Shown: positions 11,755 to 25,909 of the stretch, piece after piece
Position numbering within the stretch: the stretch's first letter is position 1
Layout: the number at the start of each line of letters is the position of its first letter
NCBI GenBank assembly: GCA_029216955.1
Contig: JANAVB010023996.1
Coordinates: forward strand, 17,474,142 to 17,538,141
Reading direction: 5' to 3'
Source of the DNA: Iris pallida
Lineage: Eukaryota; Streptophyta; Magnoliopsida; Asparagales; Iridaceae
Length of the DNA: 64,000 nucleotides
Program-made: the position numbers and the translations under genes
Notes under the pieces: generated by a model
Seen by the model: only the letters and a program-made list of their open reading frames with translations
Told to the model about the DNA's origin: nothing
Databases searched by the model: none

Positions 11755-11934
11755 GCACCCTGACTACCGCAAGGACCACTCTACGTTAGGACAGTTGAAG
11801 ACGTTGAAGAGATTCCAGTCCCAAAGGAATACTGAAGATCGAAGATTTTTCTGCATGATTGGGGAAGGCCGTGGATCGTGATCCACAATTAAATTTCCTT
11901 GGATTTTTCTCTTAACACCTAAAACTATCTTGCT

Positions 11935-12760
11935 TTCTATTCAAGATTGTTAGATTGTGTTTTCTATTCTGAAACCTTGGTTGATATTCGAAATGTACCT
12001 TGAGAGATTGTTCCTATTCTAAAATCTTGTTCGTAACTCTACTTTTATTCGAGATTTTTCTGTTCGATAACTTGTTTCATATTCACAATGTTGGTTCCTT
12101 GTTCAAAATTTGTTCTATTCGAAATTTTGTTCTCTATTTAGAACTTATTACAATTCGTAATTTTGTTTACTACTCGAAGTTTAGTTTTCTATTCGGGGAC
12201 TTTGTTGGAATTTGGTTTTCTACTCGTGACTTTGATTCTTATTCGAGATTTTGAGATTCTGTTTCTTATTTCGAGACTTGCTTTTGTTCGTAATTTTTGT
12301 TTCTATGCGAGACTTGTCTCTTATTCGAGATTTCGTTCCTATCCAAGACTTTGTTTGAAGATTCAGTTTACTACTCACGACTTGTTTGAAATTTGGTTGA
12401 GACCTTGTCCCCTATCCGAAACCTTGCTTTCTATTTCGTGATTTTGTTTCCTATTCGTGACTTCGTTGATAGTTGATTTTTGAAACTTTGTTTCCAATTT
12501 TGGATTTCGTTTCCATTCGAGATTTTGTTCGAGACTTTATTTCCTATTCAAGATTTTGTTAGACTTTGTTCCAATACGAGATTTTGCTTCTTATTTCGAG
12601 ACTTGGTTTTCTATTTGATACTTGCCTTCTATTCACCATTCAAGATTTTGCTACCTATTCGGGATAGTCTCTATATGAATTTTTGTTTGCCAGTCGAGAG
12701 TTATTTCAAGATTCCGTTCACCTTGTTTCCTGTTCGATTAAATCTCCTTGTTTGTTTCAT
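11935..12760 (+). repeat. Degenerate short-period repeat array in element A
   Basis: Several dozen imperfect copies of a motif like CTATTCGAGATTTTGTTT recur about every 20-25 bp. The long ORFs crossing it (12000-12959) are Phe/Tyr/Ser/Arg-rich by-products of the repeat. The array stands where pol would be. Confidence 0.75.
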
Positions 12761-14144
12761 TAGAACTAATACCCATTGTTCGACCTTTTGTTGTTTCTTG
12801 GTATCTAGTGAAACTCCTTGTTTTCTAAAGATAGATAACATCATTTTCTATCATGATTTAGAACTCATTTTGAATTCTTTGAAATCTTTTATAATTTCTA
12901 TGGATAAAGTTGAGAGACTATTCGATGACCTACTAGGGCATTGCAGTTATGCGTTGTAGCCATTGCCTGGATTACGAAGATTGAGGGTTTACTGTAGCCA
13001 GCAGCACACTGGCGAGACATGAACTCTAAGTTGAAGTAATTTCAGACATTCATAGGTTTTCGGGTATTATTGAGACTTTGTCCTAAATTCTTCATATATT
13101 GATCTCTTTGGTTGCTTCGTTGATAATTGTTGGAAAATGGATAAAGTTGATAGAATATTCGGTAACATATTGTTATTTGAGTTACGGAGCCGAAAGTCCA
13201 TTGCAATCAGATATATACTCGCGGGGCAGGGATTCTAAGTTAAGTGATTTTAAATATCTATATGTTCTCGGATACCATAGAGACTAAATCCACTTTTCAT
13301 ATGATTATTGATTTTTCGTGAATCACAAATCCTTGCACTTTAACCTTGATTTGATACTAATACCTTCTGGGTAGTTTCCTTACGTCTTCATAATCAACCC
13401 TTGCAAACTTTCTCTTCTTGCATTTTATCGTTTAATCATTTGATATTTTTCTCAATATATAAATCTTGCTAGATTTGATTCCGTCCCACCAAATTTTTCT
13501 ATCACTTGTATTATCATGTTTTGTCTAAACCATGATCTTTCTATCTTGTTCTAGTTCAGTTGTGTTAAACTTTTGAAATTGATCATGCTTAGAAGATCGT
13601 GCCTTCATGGTTTTGCTCCTCTAAGTCGTAATTGAAACTTCATCCCATCTCGTGCCTATTGGATTCTTGATCATTGTTAGATCGTGTTATTTCAATTTTC
13701 TGCCTGAAATTATCGTGCTTGTCTTAATTGAACTTTGTCTCACTTCGTGGCTGACTCATTTTGATCAATATTGATCATGCCAATTTACCTGCTTATTTTG
13801 TCATACTAAGTCATACTAAGTCTTTCCAAGTCCTACCTCTAATCATATCTAGATAATCCTAATCGTGTCTATATTTTATATTGATTATACTCGGTACCTA
13901 TTGATAATACTTGATGAGTGAAATTCTGTTGATTAGGGCTAAAGTAGTTTTGATAGAGACCATTTTCTATTCCATCGTGCCTCAACTCTTGTTTGGATCA
14001 TGAAAAATAAGCACGGACAAACAAATTACTCTTCCACTTATGACTTGATTCGGCTTATTTCATGTCTGTACTTAATTGTTTTTTTTTCAAATTTTGTCTT
14101 AATTGAAATTATGTTCTTAATCATGTCTGTAGTACCATATGAAT
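12761..14144 (+). other. AT-rich non-coding internal region of element A
   Basis: No protein domain is seen in any frame. Looser repeats containing GATCGTG and TTGAT continue at 13550-13900. Confidence 0.6.
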
Positions 14145-14186
14145 TTCGAGGACAAAATTTTCGGGGGGGGGGGGGGGGAGGAGATT
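14145..14186 (+). other. Conserved GAGGACAAAATTTT motif and polypurine tract of element A
   Basis: TTTCGAGGACAAAATTTTC is followed by a run of about 17 G, then AGGAGATT, directly before the 3' LTR. The GAGGACAAAATT block recurs before the 3' LTRs of B, C and D and is typical of Del/Tekay elements. Confidence 0.8.
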
Positions 14187-17100
14187 TGTAACCCTACTTT
14201 TCCAATTTTTATGAAATTTTAGAATATTTTAATATGTTGAAGAATAAAGTACATTTAAGTTTGTCTTTGTTATTTTAATTTCGTGGTTATTATGTATGGA
14301 TTAGTTTTAATTAATTGTCATGGTAGTTAAATAACAAATTAGGAAATAACCAACCTAGAGTGGTCCCCAAGAATTTTTTAACAACCTCTCAACTAACCGT
14401 AACAAATTCTTTAACAAAGTTTTGGGATAAATTGCAATTAAGCCAATTGTTATAGGGTTTGTTGTAAAATTCCTTCTTTTTCTAATTCTCTATCTAAAGC
14501 TACAGAGGAGGAGGATGAGAGAGAATGAACTCTCATTCCTCAGTCGAGCACTCTTTCATCTCTCTGCTTCATTTTTTCTCTGCTCAAATTTGAGGAGCTC
14601 CTAAATCCCTAACCCCTTCTTCCCCAAGATTGTCTTAAACCCTAACCCTAATTTCTAAGCTCATCCCATGGCGAAAGCTTTCCAATCGATGAACGACGGC
14701 TAGACGAGTACTTCTCGACTGTGGCACAACATCTTCTTCGTTCGCGGCGAGGCGAGCTTCTCCGATGGTCTACGTCTCCAACATATCAATATTCCCTTCC
14801 ATTCCTAGCGGTGCTACTGACTTCTCGACAATGACGATGCGAGGAGTTCCTCCGGCTATGGCCATGGTAGCCATCGTTCCAGCATGCATCTACGGCTAGC
14901 GGGCCGTCTTCTTCACCAGCAGTGAGGCGCGGGTCGTCTCTTCCCTGACAACAACCGTCGTCCCCGACGACGATGACAACGGCTCGGCTATCTTCTCCGA
15001 CGACCTCTCCGATGGATCAACGTGTCGAAGCTGGTGCACACGAAGCTTTGCATCAGATTCACATATCCCGATTTGTTCTTCTTCATCAGATGATGTCCAA
15101 GTCCTCCTACGGCGAGCAGTGACGGTTCCACACCTCCTTCTCCGGTGATCTTCGGCCCTTTCGGCGACGTCAACGATGCGGGAGCAGTCGCTAGCTCGGT
15201 GAGTTCTGTTTAATCACTTCATTCCTCCCATTACTCATAGTTTCGATCGATCTGCTCCTGTTCGATCTGGAATTTCAATTGGAACCATATTGATCAGCTG
15301 ATCGAGTCAATAGTTGTTGGATTTTGTCGATTCTTGATTTATTTTTCCATTGAAGAGAGTTGAATGGTCATGTTCTTGATTTACTTCGAATTAATGAGTT
15401 GATCATTCATTTTAAACTAATTTTCTATTTCGAACATCAGGTGCTTGCAATTTTGCCTCTGAGGAGGTGTCGAGCAGATTTGGACTCGTGGAGACGTGTC
15501 CGCCTCCTTGGAACCTGTCTTCATTCAGTTCGAGTCCTTCCTTCAGGTACTTACTTACATCTGTATTATAGAATACTTCGTTGCTAGTCCTTGAATAAGT
15601 TGTTTTGAGCAGGTTAGGATCATAGGGGTGTATGTGTAGCAGTGTGCTCGTGTCATTTGTGTGTGTCCAGAGTTTTTGTTCATGTCCAGCCGTGTACGAG
15701 TCCGGGGGTGATGGAGTAGAGGTGGACTGGAGAAGTTATACCAGGGTTGGGGTCGGCAAGTGGTTACCGTTGTTTGGGTTGAACTTTCAATTCAATTATG
15801 CAAACTGGACTTGTGTATATATTTTGATAAGTTTGTATGTATTCTGTTAAGTCTGGATGTGGGCTTGGGAGTGAATTCAATACTTGGCAAGAGCTTGGGC
15901 TGTGTGCTATTTTGAATACATGTGATGGTTGGTACACAAGAGGTCGACTGTATATGAGATTCAATTGTGGAGACTCTGTACATATATAAGCTTGCTTAAG
16001 TTTTGGAGGTCTGTGGTGAGGATCAAGTTATGTGTGTGTTTGCTTATATTTCAAAAAGAGTGACCGTTGGGTTAAACAGAGCCAAGGAGGGAATGCCATT
16101 CAAAATTCATGGTTGTTATGTTGAGTATAAGCTCTGCTTGTGTGAAAATTGTAGGTAGGTTATTGTGTTTATTAGTTAGATTCTTAAAATTCAAATTTTA
16201 ATACTCGAACCTTTGGTTCTGTGTGATTGCAAGGTTTGTTGTATTTGATAAAGCTTTGAATTGAGTAGGGCAGATTTTGTAGCTTTGGCTTGATCCTTAT
16301 AGCTGAAGACTTAAGTAATGATGGGTTGTGTATAATTCCTGAGCTTGTACATTTATTATAGTTAATGTAGAATTGTATAGTTGCTACATTAATATTTCTG
16401 TTGGATGTTATTGTGGAAGGAGACTTGGGATAGGATCTCTAGTTAATATAATAAATTAGGGGAAAGTTTTCCTAAAAGATATTTTGTTGTTTCATGCCAA
16501 CTATTAGAAGTGTACCATGTAGAGGGAGGGTCAGTTAAGATTATCAAACAGTAGATTAGTTAGCAAATATTAATTGTGAATATTTAGAAGCATAACCAAA
16601 TTGTACCTATTATCAGGAGGACATCCAGATTTACTTCCTTTTTTTGATCACCCCAAGTAAGGCAAGTACATTCTATGGTTTATGTTCATTTATATTCATA
16701 TAATGTGCTTTTCTTGTGACACATTGTGACACGGTATATCATGTACTCTTGTACTTTTATGTTCTTGTACTTATTTGTGGTCGGGGAGGGGAAATACACT
16801 AGCTATGTGACCAAACTCAGAGATCAAAAAATTCATGTTGATAGCTTAGGCCTCGCACCGTGCACGCGGGCCCTAAGCCGTACCCAGTTCATGTGCTTCC
16901 TGTACTTACCCTTAGCCGGTCACATATGCTAGTTGTATTTCAAATATTGTGCACATATCATGTCTTGTACTTCAGGTTCAGGATTTACTTCTTGTACTTT
17001 ATTTCCTCTACTTCTTATATTTACATTCCTGTACTTTCATGTTCTTTTCATGTACTTTATATTTAATGTTCTCCTGTACTCTTTTTCATATCATGATATT

Positions 17101-17509
17101 CTTGTTCATTACCTAGAATTGTACTTTGCTTCGCTCTTGACTGGATATGTTGCAGGTATACTTACAGGGTATCATTATACCTTATGGGCCAGAGCCCGGG
17201 ATCTTAACTGAGCAGGATGAAGCCATGACTTAGCTAGAGGTTTCAGGTTTAGATTGTTTTAGCTCTTCTTATAGATATTGTTTATTGTGAGTTCATAGCA
17301 TATTTTCATTCTTGTTGTCTTTAGTACTTTTATGTTATTATGATTGGTGGATTATGGCGATCATTCTGGGACATTTAGATGCTGTGATGTTTACTTTCAT
17401 ATTATTCTTGGAGTTTTTCTTAGATGTTTACAGCTCACTGCGTTGAGTCTTCCAACATAGGCTGGGCATGTCCGACTCGTGTCCGATTATTCGGAAGTGG
17501 GTCGTGACA
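14187..17509 (+). repeat. 3' LTR of element A (3323 bp)
   Basis: Nearly identical to 7395-10633, with the same TGTAACCCTAC start and GTCGTGACA end. It carries 73 bp (14329-14401) missing from the 5' LTR. Confidence 0.92.
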
Positions 17510-17514
17510 CCAGG

Positions 17515-18485
17515 TTGTAATCTCAAGGCCGCTTGGTAGAAGCGATCGATGTAGGTATGAAATGACTCCTTTTTTGAGCAGTATCCAAGATGGAGGACAT
17601 TGTCATATCCATTTCTCCTTCATAAAATCGAGAAAGGAAAAAATGCTTGAGGGCTTCGAAGGAGGAGATGGAATTGTCATGGAGGCTACATAATCATTCG
17701 TAAGCCACCCCGTATAATGCTCCAACTAACATGTTCTTAAGCAAGGTGTCATCTCACGATGGGTGTCCTTTCATAGACGCAAAATATGTCAGATATCGAA
17801 GGAGGGAATCTTTTTCGTCGAACGGGGTCAAGGACTGTGGTTTGTATTTAGGAGGATAAACCACATTATTCCTCTCGGGAGGGTACGACTGTCGAGTCCT
17901 GAGATTTTAGAGCGCTTCTTGCCTGTCCTTGGCGTCGACACGGGCTCGCAGCTCCCTAGGAGCTTCATGTATATCCTCTGTTACTAGAGAGATAGATGAC
18001 CGTGGTAGAGTATGATTGTCGGTCATGAAAGGAACCATAGAGGGTGTGTTAGAATCCCAATTAGTTCCTGGGTCATGACTGTTAGGCCCTTCGTGGCTGT
18101 TGATTCAAGTTGGCTTGGATTTTCAGGCCTACTTGAGTTAGAGCCTACATAGAGGGACTCAAAGTTTGAAACCCTGCCTCGAGAGCATCAATGCATTGGA
18201 GACTAGTGTTTGACGCTTCACCGTTATCCCCATTATTACCCCTGTTATCTCTACTAACATTATATGGGTGGAAGTAGACTGAGTGATACACCTCTCACTT
18301 TCTATCTCCGATCCATAAGGTTCGTTGTCTTGAGAAAGATGGGCATATAGGCATCGTCCTCGGAATTTCGTGGACGGCTACCCCTAGCCCCCATATATGA
18401 CATTAACCTGTTGGGTACCCCCAGATACTTCAGCATCGGTTCCTTGAGAGTCGTTGTCCCCTTTAAATGACAAGTTGTTATGGAG
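17515..18485 (-). pseudogene. gag: Tat-like Ty3/gypsy gag remnant, N-terminal and capsid part
   Basis: On the minus strand this reads as a gag capsid domain: a YLTYFASMKG segment, LLKNMLVGALYGVAYE, a stop at a probable Trp, LCSLHDNSISSFEALKHFF, and then ESFHTYIDRFYQAALRLQPG at the boundary with element A. Stops and frame changes are frequent. It continues at 6540-7394. Its upstream end is cut at 18486 by a minus-strand LTR. Confidence 0.75.
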
Positions 18486-20229
18486 TGTCACGACCCGCAC
18501 CCGCTTTACGGATACGAGTCTGTGTCCAAGTCCAACCTACGCCGCTGTATAGGCGGTAGATCGTGTCTATAAACTCATGGTCACAAAGGTCTAGAATAAT
18601 CAAGGTAATCTATATCTCATCCATAGAAGTAAACATACAACCAACTCCAATATGTAACAAATAAATACTGAGAACTGAATACTAGAGAGTAATATAAAAT
18701 GAAGTTTCTAGTTATCAAGAATTCAAGTCATGTCCGCTGGATTCAAATCCACAACCAGTATACAGATGTAAAGTAAAGACATGGAATGAAATAACTGAGT
18801 CCAAACTATGCTAAACATCAAATCAGCTGCGGTGGTACCGTGAAACATCTCTACCCCTGCTAGTCTGCACCTGGGTCAACCTCGGCTAAACCTGAATAGA
18901 TCATCAGGTCCACAGAGGACTAGCAAGATACATAAAACATGCCTAATATTATGACAGTAAATAACATGTATAGGAGATAAGAACAATGTAAGAAAACATC
19001 TAAGAAGTGACATATCATATGGAAATGTAATACTAGACTTGGCTAACAATCAATCGAATAACTTCTATAGATTATAGTGCAATACAAGATACTCCCAATC
19101 TATAGTATGTCTAAATTGTAGTACAATACAAGATACTCCCAATCGAGCCTAATATCAATCTCCTCTTCTAAAGGAATACAAGATCTGGTCAAGTCAATCA
19201 AGTTATGGCAACATAGTACGGGACAATAACAATCTTGAAAAATGTACAAGAACAAGCAATAATGGAAAACAAGAACAATTCTATATGTACGAATAACAAG
19301 GAAACGAGTAAAGCAGAAGATGATAAACCAGGTATAATATGAAAAGAAAATAACATAGAAAAGGAAACATGTAAATACTCCATAAGTTCGGCAAGGTATA
19401 CTTGCCTGTGGTCCTGAGCTGCTGGCATGGGTCATGTGCTGAGTCAAGGTCTCCAAACCTGTATTGTGAATTAACTTCTAATCAATGCATGAATTAACCA
19501 AAATAAATCTATCTTTATTCATTGCTAATTACCCTTAGGTTTTTAGCTTTTTTCTAATGTTTGGGATGTATCTACTTACAATCTTCTTAGAACATAATCT
19601 TAACTAATCAATATTTGGTCTCTGTAGATGAGGGTTTGATAAATTCCTATCTAGGTTACTAATGTGTAATAGTACCTATCCCTACAACTCTTAAACCCCA
19701 TACCCTAGCCACTTCACCATCTAATCCCATGCAACCCCAACTGTTGTAGGAATTTTATGTACGATGCAGCAGTACTTATAGACTGCATATAAGTCCTTTT
19801 TCAACTTGTAATCTATACTTAAATCTTATTGGTCCCAAATTTCCTAGGGCATGTCTTTCCTTTTTCTACCTCTGCTATGGTTTCTTACTGGCTGGTGCAA
19901 CAAGTCTCCTTTTAGTTTATTAAGTACAGGAAATTGATAAAGGAATGAAGCAAATCAAGTGTTTGTAGATAAGTAGATCTCATGGATCTAAAGGCAAGTG
20001 GATCCTAATGTGAATTATCAGTTTATAGTCCAACCACTACATGATAGCAAATGTACCTATGCTTCTAAGCTGCAGTTGAAGAGTACCTACCTTTTCTAAT
20101 GTTGCTACCTTACTGTACTGTTACTGGGCTACATTACCTATCTACAACATACCCTTATCTTTGTTTAGTCATAAGAAAGAAGATACTTTAGGACTCCTAG
20201 CTTGCAGATCAGGTAGCAGAGTTACCTAC
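18486..20229 (-). repeat. Minus-strand LTR, U5-side half
   Basis: The left end TGTCACGACCCGCACC is the reverse complement of the GGTCGTGACA terminus shared by all Tekay-like LTRs here. Inside, read on the minus strand, are the conserved TACCGCC...GGCGTA hairpin and a GC-type donor motif CAG|GCAAGT near 19405. With 22641-24636 it makes about 3.74 kb, the size of one LTR of this type. No primer site lies beyond its end, so this is a solo or rearranged LTR. The flanking pentamers TGGAG and GATGT do not match. Confidence 0.65.
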
Positions 20230-21815
20230 TATCACTACCACTTTTCTAGATTAGGGGTATTTTAGTAATTGTGTGTTAATTTGAATTTTTGATTATTTTA
20301 TTATTATTTGGTTGGTGTGGTAATTGTTGATTAGTGCTTTTGGTATTAGCAGACGGTTTAACCTTAGTTAACATTGATTAGAAGACTAGACATGTGATTA
20401 GAGACTTAATTAGCTAATTAGAATTTAAGTTAGAGCTTAGTCCTAATTAGGAAACAATTCAAGTGATTTTTAGGCTATTTTAATATATAGCTTTTTGGCC
20501 TTTTTGCTAATGGGCTTCTTGTTTAACTTTAGATGAGTTGTGGCCCATCACCAACCCTAACTTAATCCTACCAGCCATTATGGCCGGCCACAACAGCAAC
20601 CCCCCCTTTTATGTGTTATAGCATTGTAGCCGTCAAGTTCTCAAACACTAGAAATCCCCTTCTCTTCCAAAAGTCTATTTTCTCAACTCTCATCCAAATC
20701 AATCCAAACAAAGTGCATTGCGATCCTTGGGAGGAGAGGAACTTGCTGGAGACTTGCTAGCAAGGGATCGGAGGCTTCGGACTGGAGAAAATCGACGTCG
20801 GGACGTTTGGAGGCTCGTTTCATTGAAATATTGACTCTTAATAGGTAAACTCCTCTAAACCCCTGTAAATTCTGATTTTTCTTCATAGATACATCCATAT
20901 AGGTAGCCCGGACCTCTAGATGTAGTTTGGTTGATTTTCGTATCCGCTTGGTAGGCGTATCCTGATGCACGAGTGCCATAACTCGATGGATACGATACGG
21001 TTTCATATGAAACTTGATGGACACATGGGGGCAACCTCTGCCCACGTGCTCCTAAAGTTTCACCAGGTTTCGTGGAGCGTGCACGGAGTAATCGAACCAG
21101 TACGGGTTCATCCCACTGTGCACACGCGTGAAAATCGTCGCTGACACAGCCTTCGTTCGTGGATACGACGCAACGAGGACACGATCCAGAAGCATGGACA
21201 CGTAGCCCTAGACCTAGCCTAACCCTAGACTCGACCACGTGGCACGACGTGGCTCGTGTCGCGAGCTACGGAGGTCGACACACGCCCACGAGGCCGTGCG
21301 CGCACGTGCGTACAGCCCATGCGATACGTGTCTCGTGCGACACGTGGACACCACATGGACACGTGTCAGGGTGGTGTACACATAGACCTAGATCCCACCT
21401 TGCTACGTGCACGAGCACGAGGCTTCTCGTGTTGCATGTGGCATTCTATTGAGCACGGCACGTGCCCATGAGGAATTTTCTATACACGCGTACGTGCCCG
21501 TGCGATACACACTGTTTGGATACGATACGAACATGGGTTTGACTATGTGAGGACACGAACAGGACACACACGTGTACATCTTCATGTTAGGTTTCATGAG
21601 ATTTGGTCGGGTATTTTGGATTTTAGGTATTGAGTTGGGTTGTGTAGTTTATGAGTTCGTCTTTAAGTTGGTTTTGGGATATTTGAGATCGATTTTGTGT
21701 TTCAACTCAATTTCTGAGTTTGATATTTAGGTTTAGTTTAGATTTTGAGTTTGATTTGTAGTTAGACCAATGTTTACATTCAATTGTTTATAATCTATAT
21801 GTTATATATATAGTT
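20230..21815 (+). repeat. Plus-strand fragment of another Tekay-like LTR, U3 side
   Basis: Starts TATCACTACCACTTTTCTAG, like the element C LTR start TGTCACTACCACATTTCTAG. It then follows the same plan: a GGGCTT/GGCCCA region, an AATAG|GTAAAC donor at 20845 and a dense GACACG/CACGTG cluster at about 20930-21570. It ends in the TA microsatellite without reaching a GTCGTGACA end, so it is truncated. It lies opposite in orientation to the LTR halves on both sides. Confidence 0.6.
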
Positions 21816-21822
21816 TTCCTTT

Positions 21823-21997
<175 letters not shown>

Positions 21998-22014
21998 AAG
22001 CGGATCAAAAGCCC

Positions 22015-22640
<626 letters not shown>

Positions 22641-22782
22641 TCTATATTATATATACATGTATAGAGATGCACTTGTGAGAAACGGATCGATTACGCAAAT
22701 CCGAGAGACTCACAAATCTGGAAAAAACTGAACCTTGCTTCAAAACAATGCTTACAAACATATATAACCATATTCATTTGAA

Positions 22783-22830
<48 letters not shown>

Positions 22831-24636
22831 TACTTATGTATATTAAAACCTACAAGTAGAAACTCATATATGCTTGAAAATAGTAATTAAATAGGTAAAA
22901 ATTTTGCGGATCTCTTCCTGCAAGTTCTAAATATCATTTATGAACTAACAAATCAGAAAATACGGATTAAAAGTCAAAGGATCGAAAAATCACATTTCCA
23001 TTCAAAAACTTAGAACCCGAAGAACCCAATTTTGACAAAACGACTCAAAACGCAAAATACTCCAAATCAACCCGCGAAACATGGCATACACATTGGTCTC
23101 AACCTACGTGATGCGCTCGGATACTCACGGGTTCGAAATCATGTCAGTGTTGTGTCCACAGAACGCGTATCAAAAAAACCCGATACTGCGTGTCAACGTG
23201 CACGTATGCGTGCGTTCTCGCTCGATTGAGCACCGTACACACAACGATAAGCCCGTGCTCGTGCTCGTAGATAGGAGGGTCCTGGGGTAGGTCTAGGATT
23301 CGACAACACGGCGACATGTCGCACCGAGGTGATGCACGCAGCCCCGCACCATGCGCGGCCTGCTGGACGCGCGCGCGCCCACGCGTGCCACTCGTGCACG
23401 CGGCTCGGTCCTCGTGGCTCGCTCGTCGGGCCACGCCACGTCTTGGGGTTGATTCCCCGGGTAGTCCAGGTATAGGTCTACGCGTCCACGGTCCTGAATA
23501 GGTCCTCGTCGCGTCGAAAATGCGTAAGAAGTCCGTTTCAGTGACAAATTTTAGCATAGTGCACCGTACGGGCTGAACGATGCACGCCGGATTTCTTCGC
23601 GCTCGCTCAACGAAAAGCCGTGAAATTTTTGGAACATGTGGGCAGAGGTTGCCCCCACATGCTTAAGAAATTTCAGGCAAACATATTTTCTGTGCATCGA
23701 GATACAATACGCTGATGGCAGGGCATGCACGGCCTCGTGCACGGGATCGGTGCACGTGCGTCCGATGCCCGAAACGCTACTAAAATGTCATCGATTTCTG
23801 ATCCGTCTTCACAAAAGTTTCTTAAAATAATATTATCTAATCGTTCATGAAGACAGAATCGAAAAATAGCAAGTTTCGTTTCTTAGCGGCATTTCGTCGA
23901 ACACCTGTCTTAATGGGCCGATACATGTCCGATACCGCTACCAAACGAACTCGAAACGTAACCAAACTTTATGGGCATGTCTAGGACACCTATATGGATG
24001 CAAATATGAAAGAAAATTCAGAATAACTATGGTAGAAAAGGGTTTACCTATTTAGTGTCGAAAACTCAATAAATGGAGTCCCTCGGTCGTCGTGTCCGTC
24101 GATTCCCCTCAAGCAAAATGTCTCTGCCTCCTCGTTAGTAATACTCCAGCAAATCCTCCTCTTCTAGACGAGTGCAACAGAGTTCGTTTGGGGAGAAACG
24201 GACTTCGGATGAAGAAACTAGAATTTTTTGAGGAGGAGAACTTTTAGGGTTTCACTTATGGAGGCTATGCTTCACAAATGAATGAGAGAGGGGGAGGGTA
24301 CTGCTGTGCTGGCCATATGGGGTGTTTCTAGGGTTAGGGTTTCACATGGGCCAACTCCTTCAAGTTGTAATAAGGCCCAAGTCACAAAGGCTCAAAAATG
24401 CTATATGCAAAAAGGCTTAAAATCATCCAAAAGCCTTCTAAATTGAACCCGAGCCCTAAATAAATTCTAATAGGTAAAAAATAAATTCTAAGACATGGTT
24501 AGGCTTCTATATAAAGTCCACTAAGGTGAAACCAGTTGCTAGCACAACACAAGTCAAAATATCTAAAAAAATCATAAAATGGCCAAAATGGCTAAAATGA
24601 CTAAAATACCCTTTCTATGAAAAAGTGGATGCTACA
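22641..24636 (-). repeat. Minus-strand LTR, U3-side half
   Basis: Read on the minus strand it begins TGTAGCATCCACTTTTTC (at 24636) and shows the U3 plan of the family: GGGTATTTTAGTCATTTT, a GGCCCATGTGAAACCCTA block, the donor AAATAG|GTAAACCC at 24047, then the GACACG/CACGTG cluster at about 23080-24000. A short (TA)n lies at 22786-22828. It pairs with 18486-20229. The right side has no polypurine tract. Confidence 0.65.
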
Positions 24637-24650
24637 GATGTGATCGGCGC

Positions 24651-24900
24651 AACCTGGCCTATCACATCTGACTGCCATGGTTGGCACAACCCATGGGTTG
24701 GTGCAACCTTATCAGCCAGCTATGGCGCAACCTGGGTCCTTAAATGGCCTAGGCGCAACCCAGGTAGGCTCGGCGCAACCTGGCCACCTCTCAATACTAC
24801 CTGCTGTGGTTGGCGCAACCCATGGGTTGGCGCAACTAAGCTGCCAGCTATGGCTCATCCTGGGTTACTGAATGGCCTGGGTGCGTCCAGGACGAAAGTC
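24651..24900. repeat. Two tandem 126-bp units built on GGCGCAAC motifs
   Basis: Units start at 24651 (AACCTGGCCTATC) and 24777 (AACCTGGCCACCT). Each contains the self-complementary GGTTGG(C/T)GCAAC/CCATGG arrangement; GGCGCAAC or close variants occur about nine times. The function is unknown. Confidence 0.7.
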
Positions 24901-24994
24901 GTAACTACCTCATCCAAGGCGCGTGGCAACACCCAACTTCCCTCCTGGTCGCAAGGCGTATCTACCTCCTCCACCGCCACCCTGGAGGGGGGCG
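24901..24994. other. Unassigned flank of element B
   Basis: A short stretch without a recognisable feature, ending in GGGCG, the left target-site copy of element B. Confidence 0.5.
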
Positions 24995-25909
24995 TGTAAC
25001 ACCCAGTTTCTAAAATGAGGGTAATTTTGAAATTTTGTATTTTAATTTATTTAATTATGATATTTAAATGATAATATGATTTTTGGTGATTTTTATCATT
25101 TAAAACTATTTTAAGTTATGGCTTATGATTTGGTGTTTGACTAGTGTAACCTTAGAGCCTAGCCATGTGATTAGGATGTTTGACTAGTACATTATAGCCT
25201 AGAGGGTATTTTGGGCATTTTAGGATTTATTTGAATTTATTATGAATTATGGGAATTTGTGTGATTTTAATATTAATTAAATATTGCTATGTGTTGTGTT
25301 AGTCATGACTAGTTGAGACTAGGAGACTAACCTAGTGACTAACCTAGGTTAAGACCACTTGGTTAGGTTAAGTAAACTTGGTTAGACCTAATTTAGTGAG
25401 ATTTAAGTCATTAGGACTTGTTTGGAGAGTTTTGGAGTTGATTAGGCTAAATGGCTCATGACTTCATAAGTCATGATTAATGACTTGAGACTTAAAGCCC
25501 ATAGGCCCACACCATGTAGCCAAACCTAAACCTAATCAGCCCATGGCAGCCACTATTGATCATTTCCCCCTATTTAATTTCCTCATAGAATTTAGGGCTA
25601 GCCTCCATTGGGATTTGTGCAAGTTTTAGAAAGAGGTATTTCCCATCTTCCATAAATCCTAGTAAATTCATTTTTATTCCTTTTTAACCCAAACAAATTG
25701 CATTGAGTCCTAAATTTTCTCTACTTTCTGTTGGTACCAAGTGTTCTTGGCTTTGGAGCTCATTAAAGGAATTTGTTCATCAAGAGGAGCACCTCTTTGT
25801 GGAGCTTTTTGAAACTTTTGATACACATAGGTAATTTCAATTTCTTACCATAGAACCCTGTTATTTTTGCATCATTAGGGAGCCCTATACCTAGCCTAAC
25901 CGTAGGAAT

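Larger units (their letters stand above)
7395..17509 (+). mobile_element. Element A: gag-only (non-autonomous) Tekay-like LTR retrotransposon
   Basis: A complete element of 10.1 kb. LTRs lie at 7395-10633 and 14187-17509 with TG...CA ends, flanked by the 5-bp duplication CCAGG (7390-7394 and 17510-17514). The 3.55 kb internal region has a primer site, a short gag with doubled zinc-knuckle units, a degenerate repeat array and a G-rich polypurine tract, with no protease, RT, RNase H or integrase. This fits the terminal-repeat-with-GAG class. It sits inside the minus-strand Tat-like gag. Confidence 0.93.

Noticed and set aside
12000..12959. Long plus-strand ORFs rich in Phe, Ser, Tyr and Arg
   Set aside because: They follow a 20-25-bp AT-rich repeat array, show no domain, and occur in more than one frame.
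20683..21600. Overlapping ORFs on both strands rich in Arg, His, Thr and Val
   Set aside because: By-products of the GACACG/CACGTG word cluster in an LTR; frames are not kept in the related LTRs.
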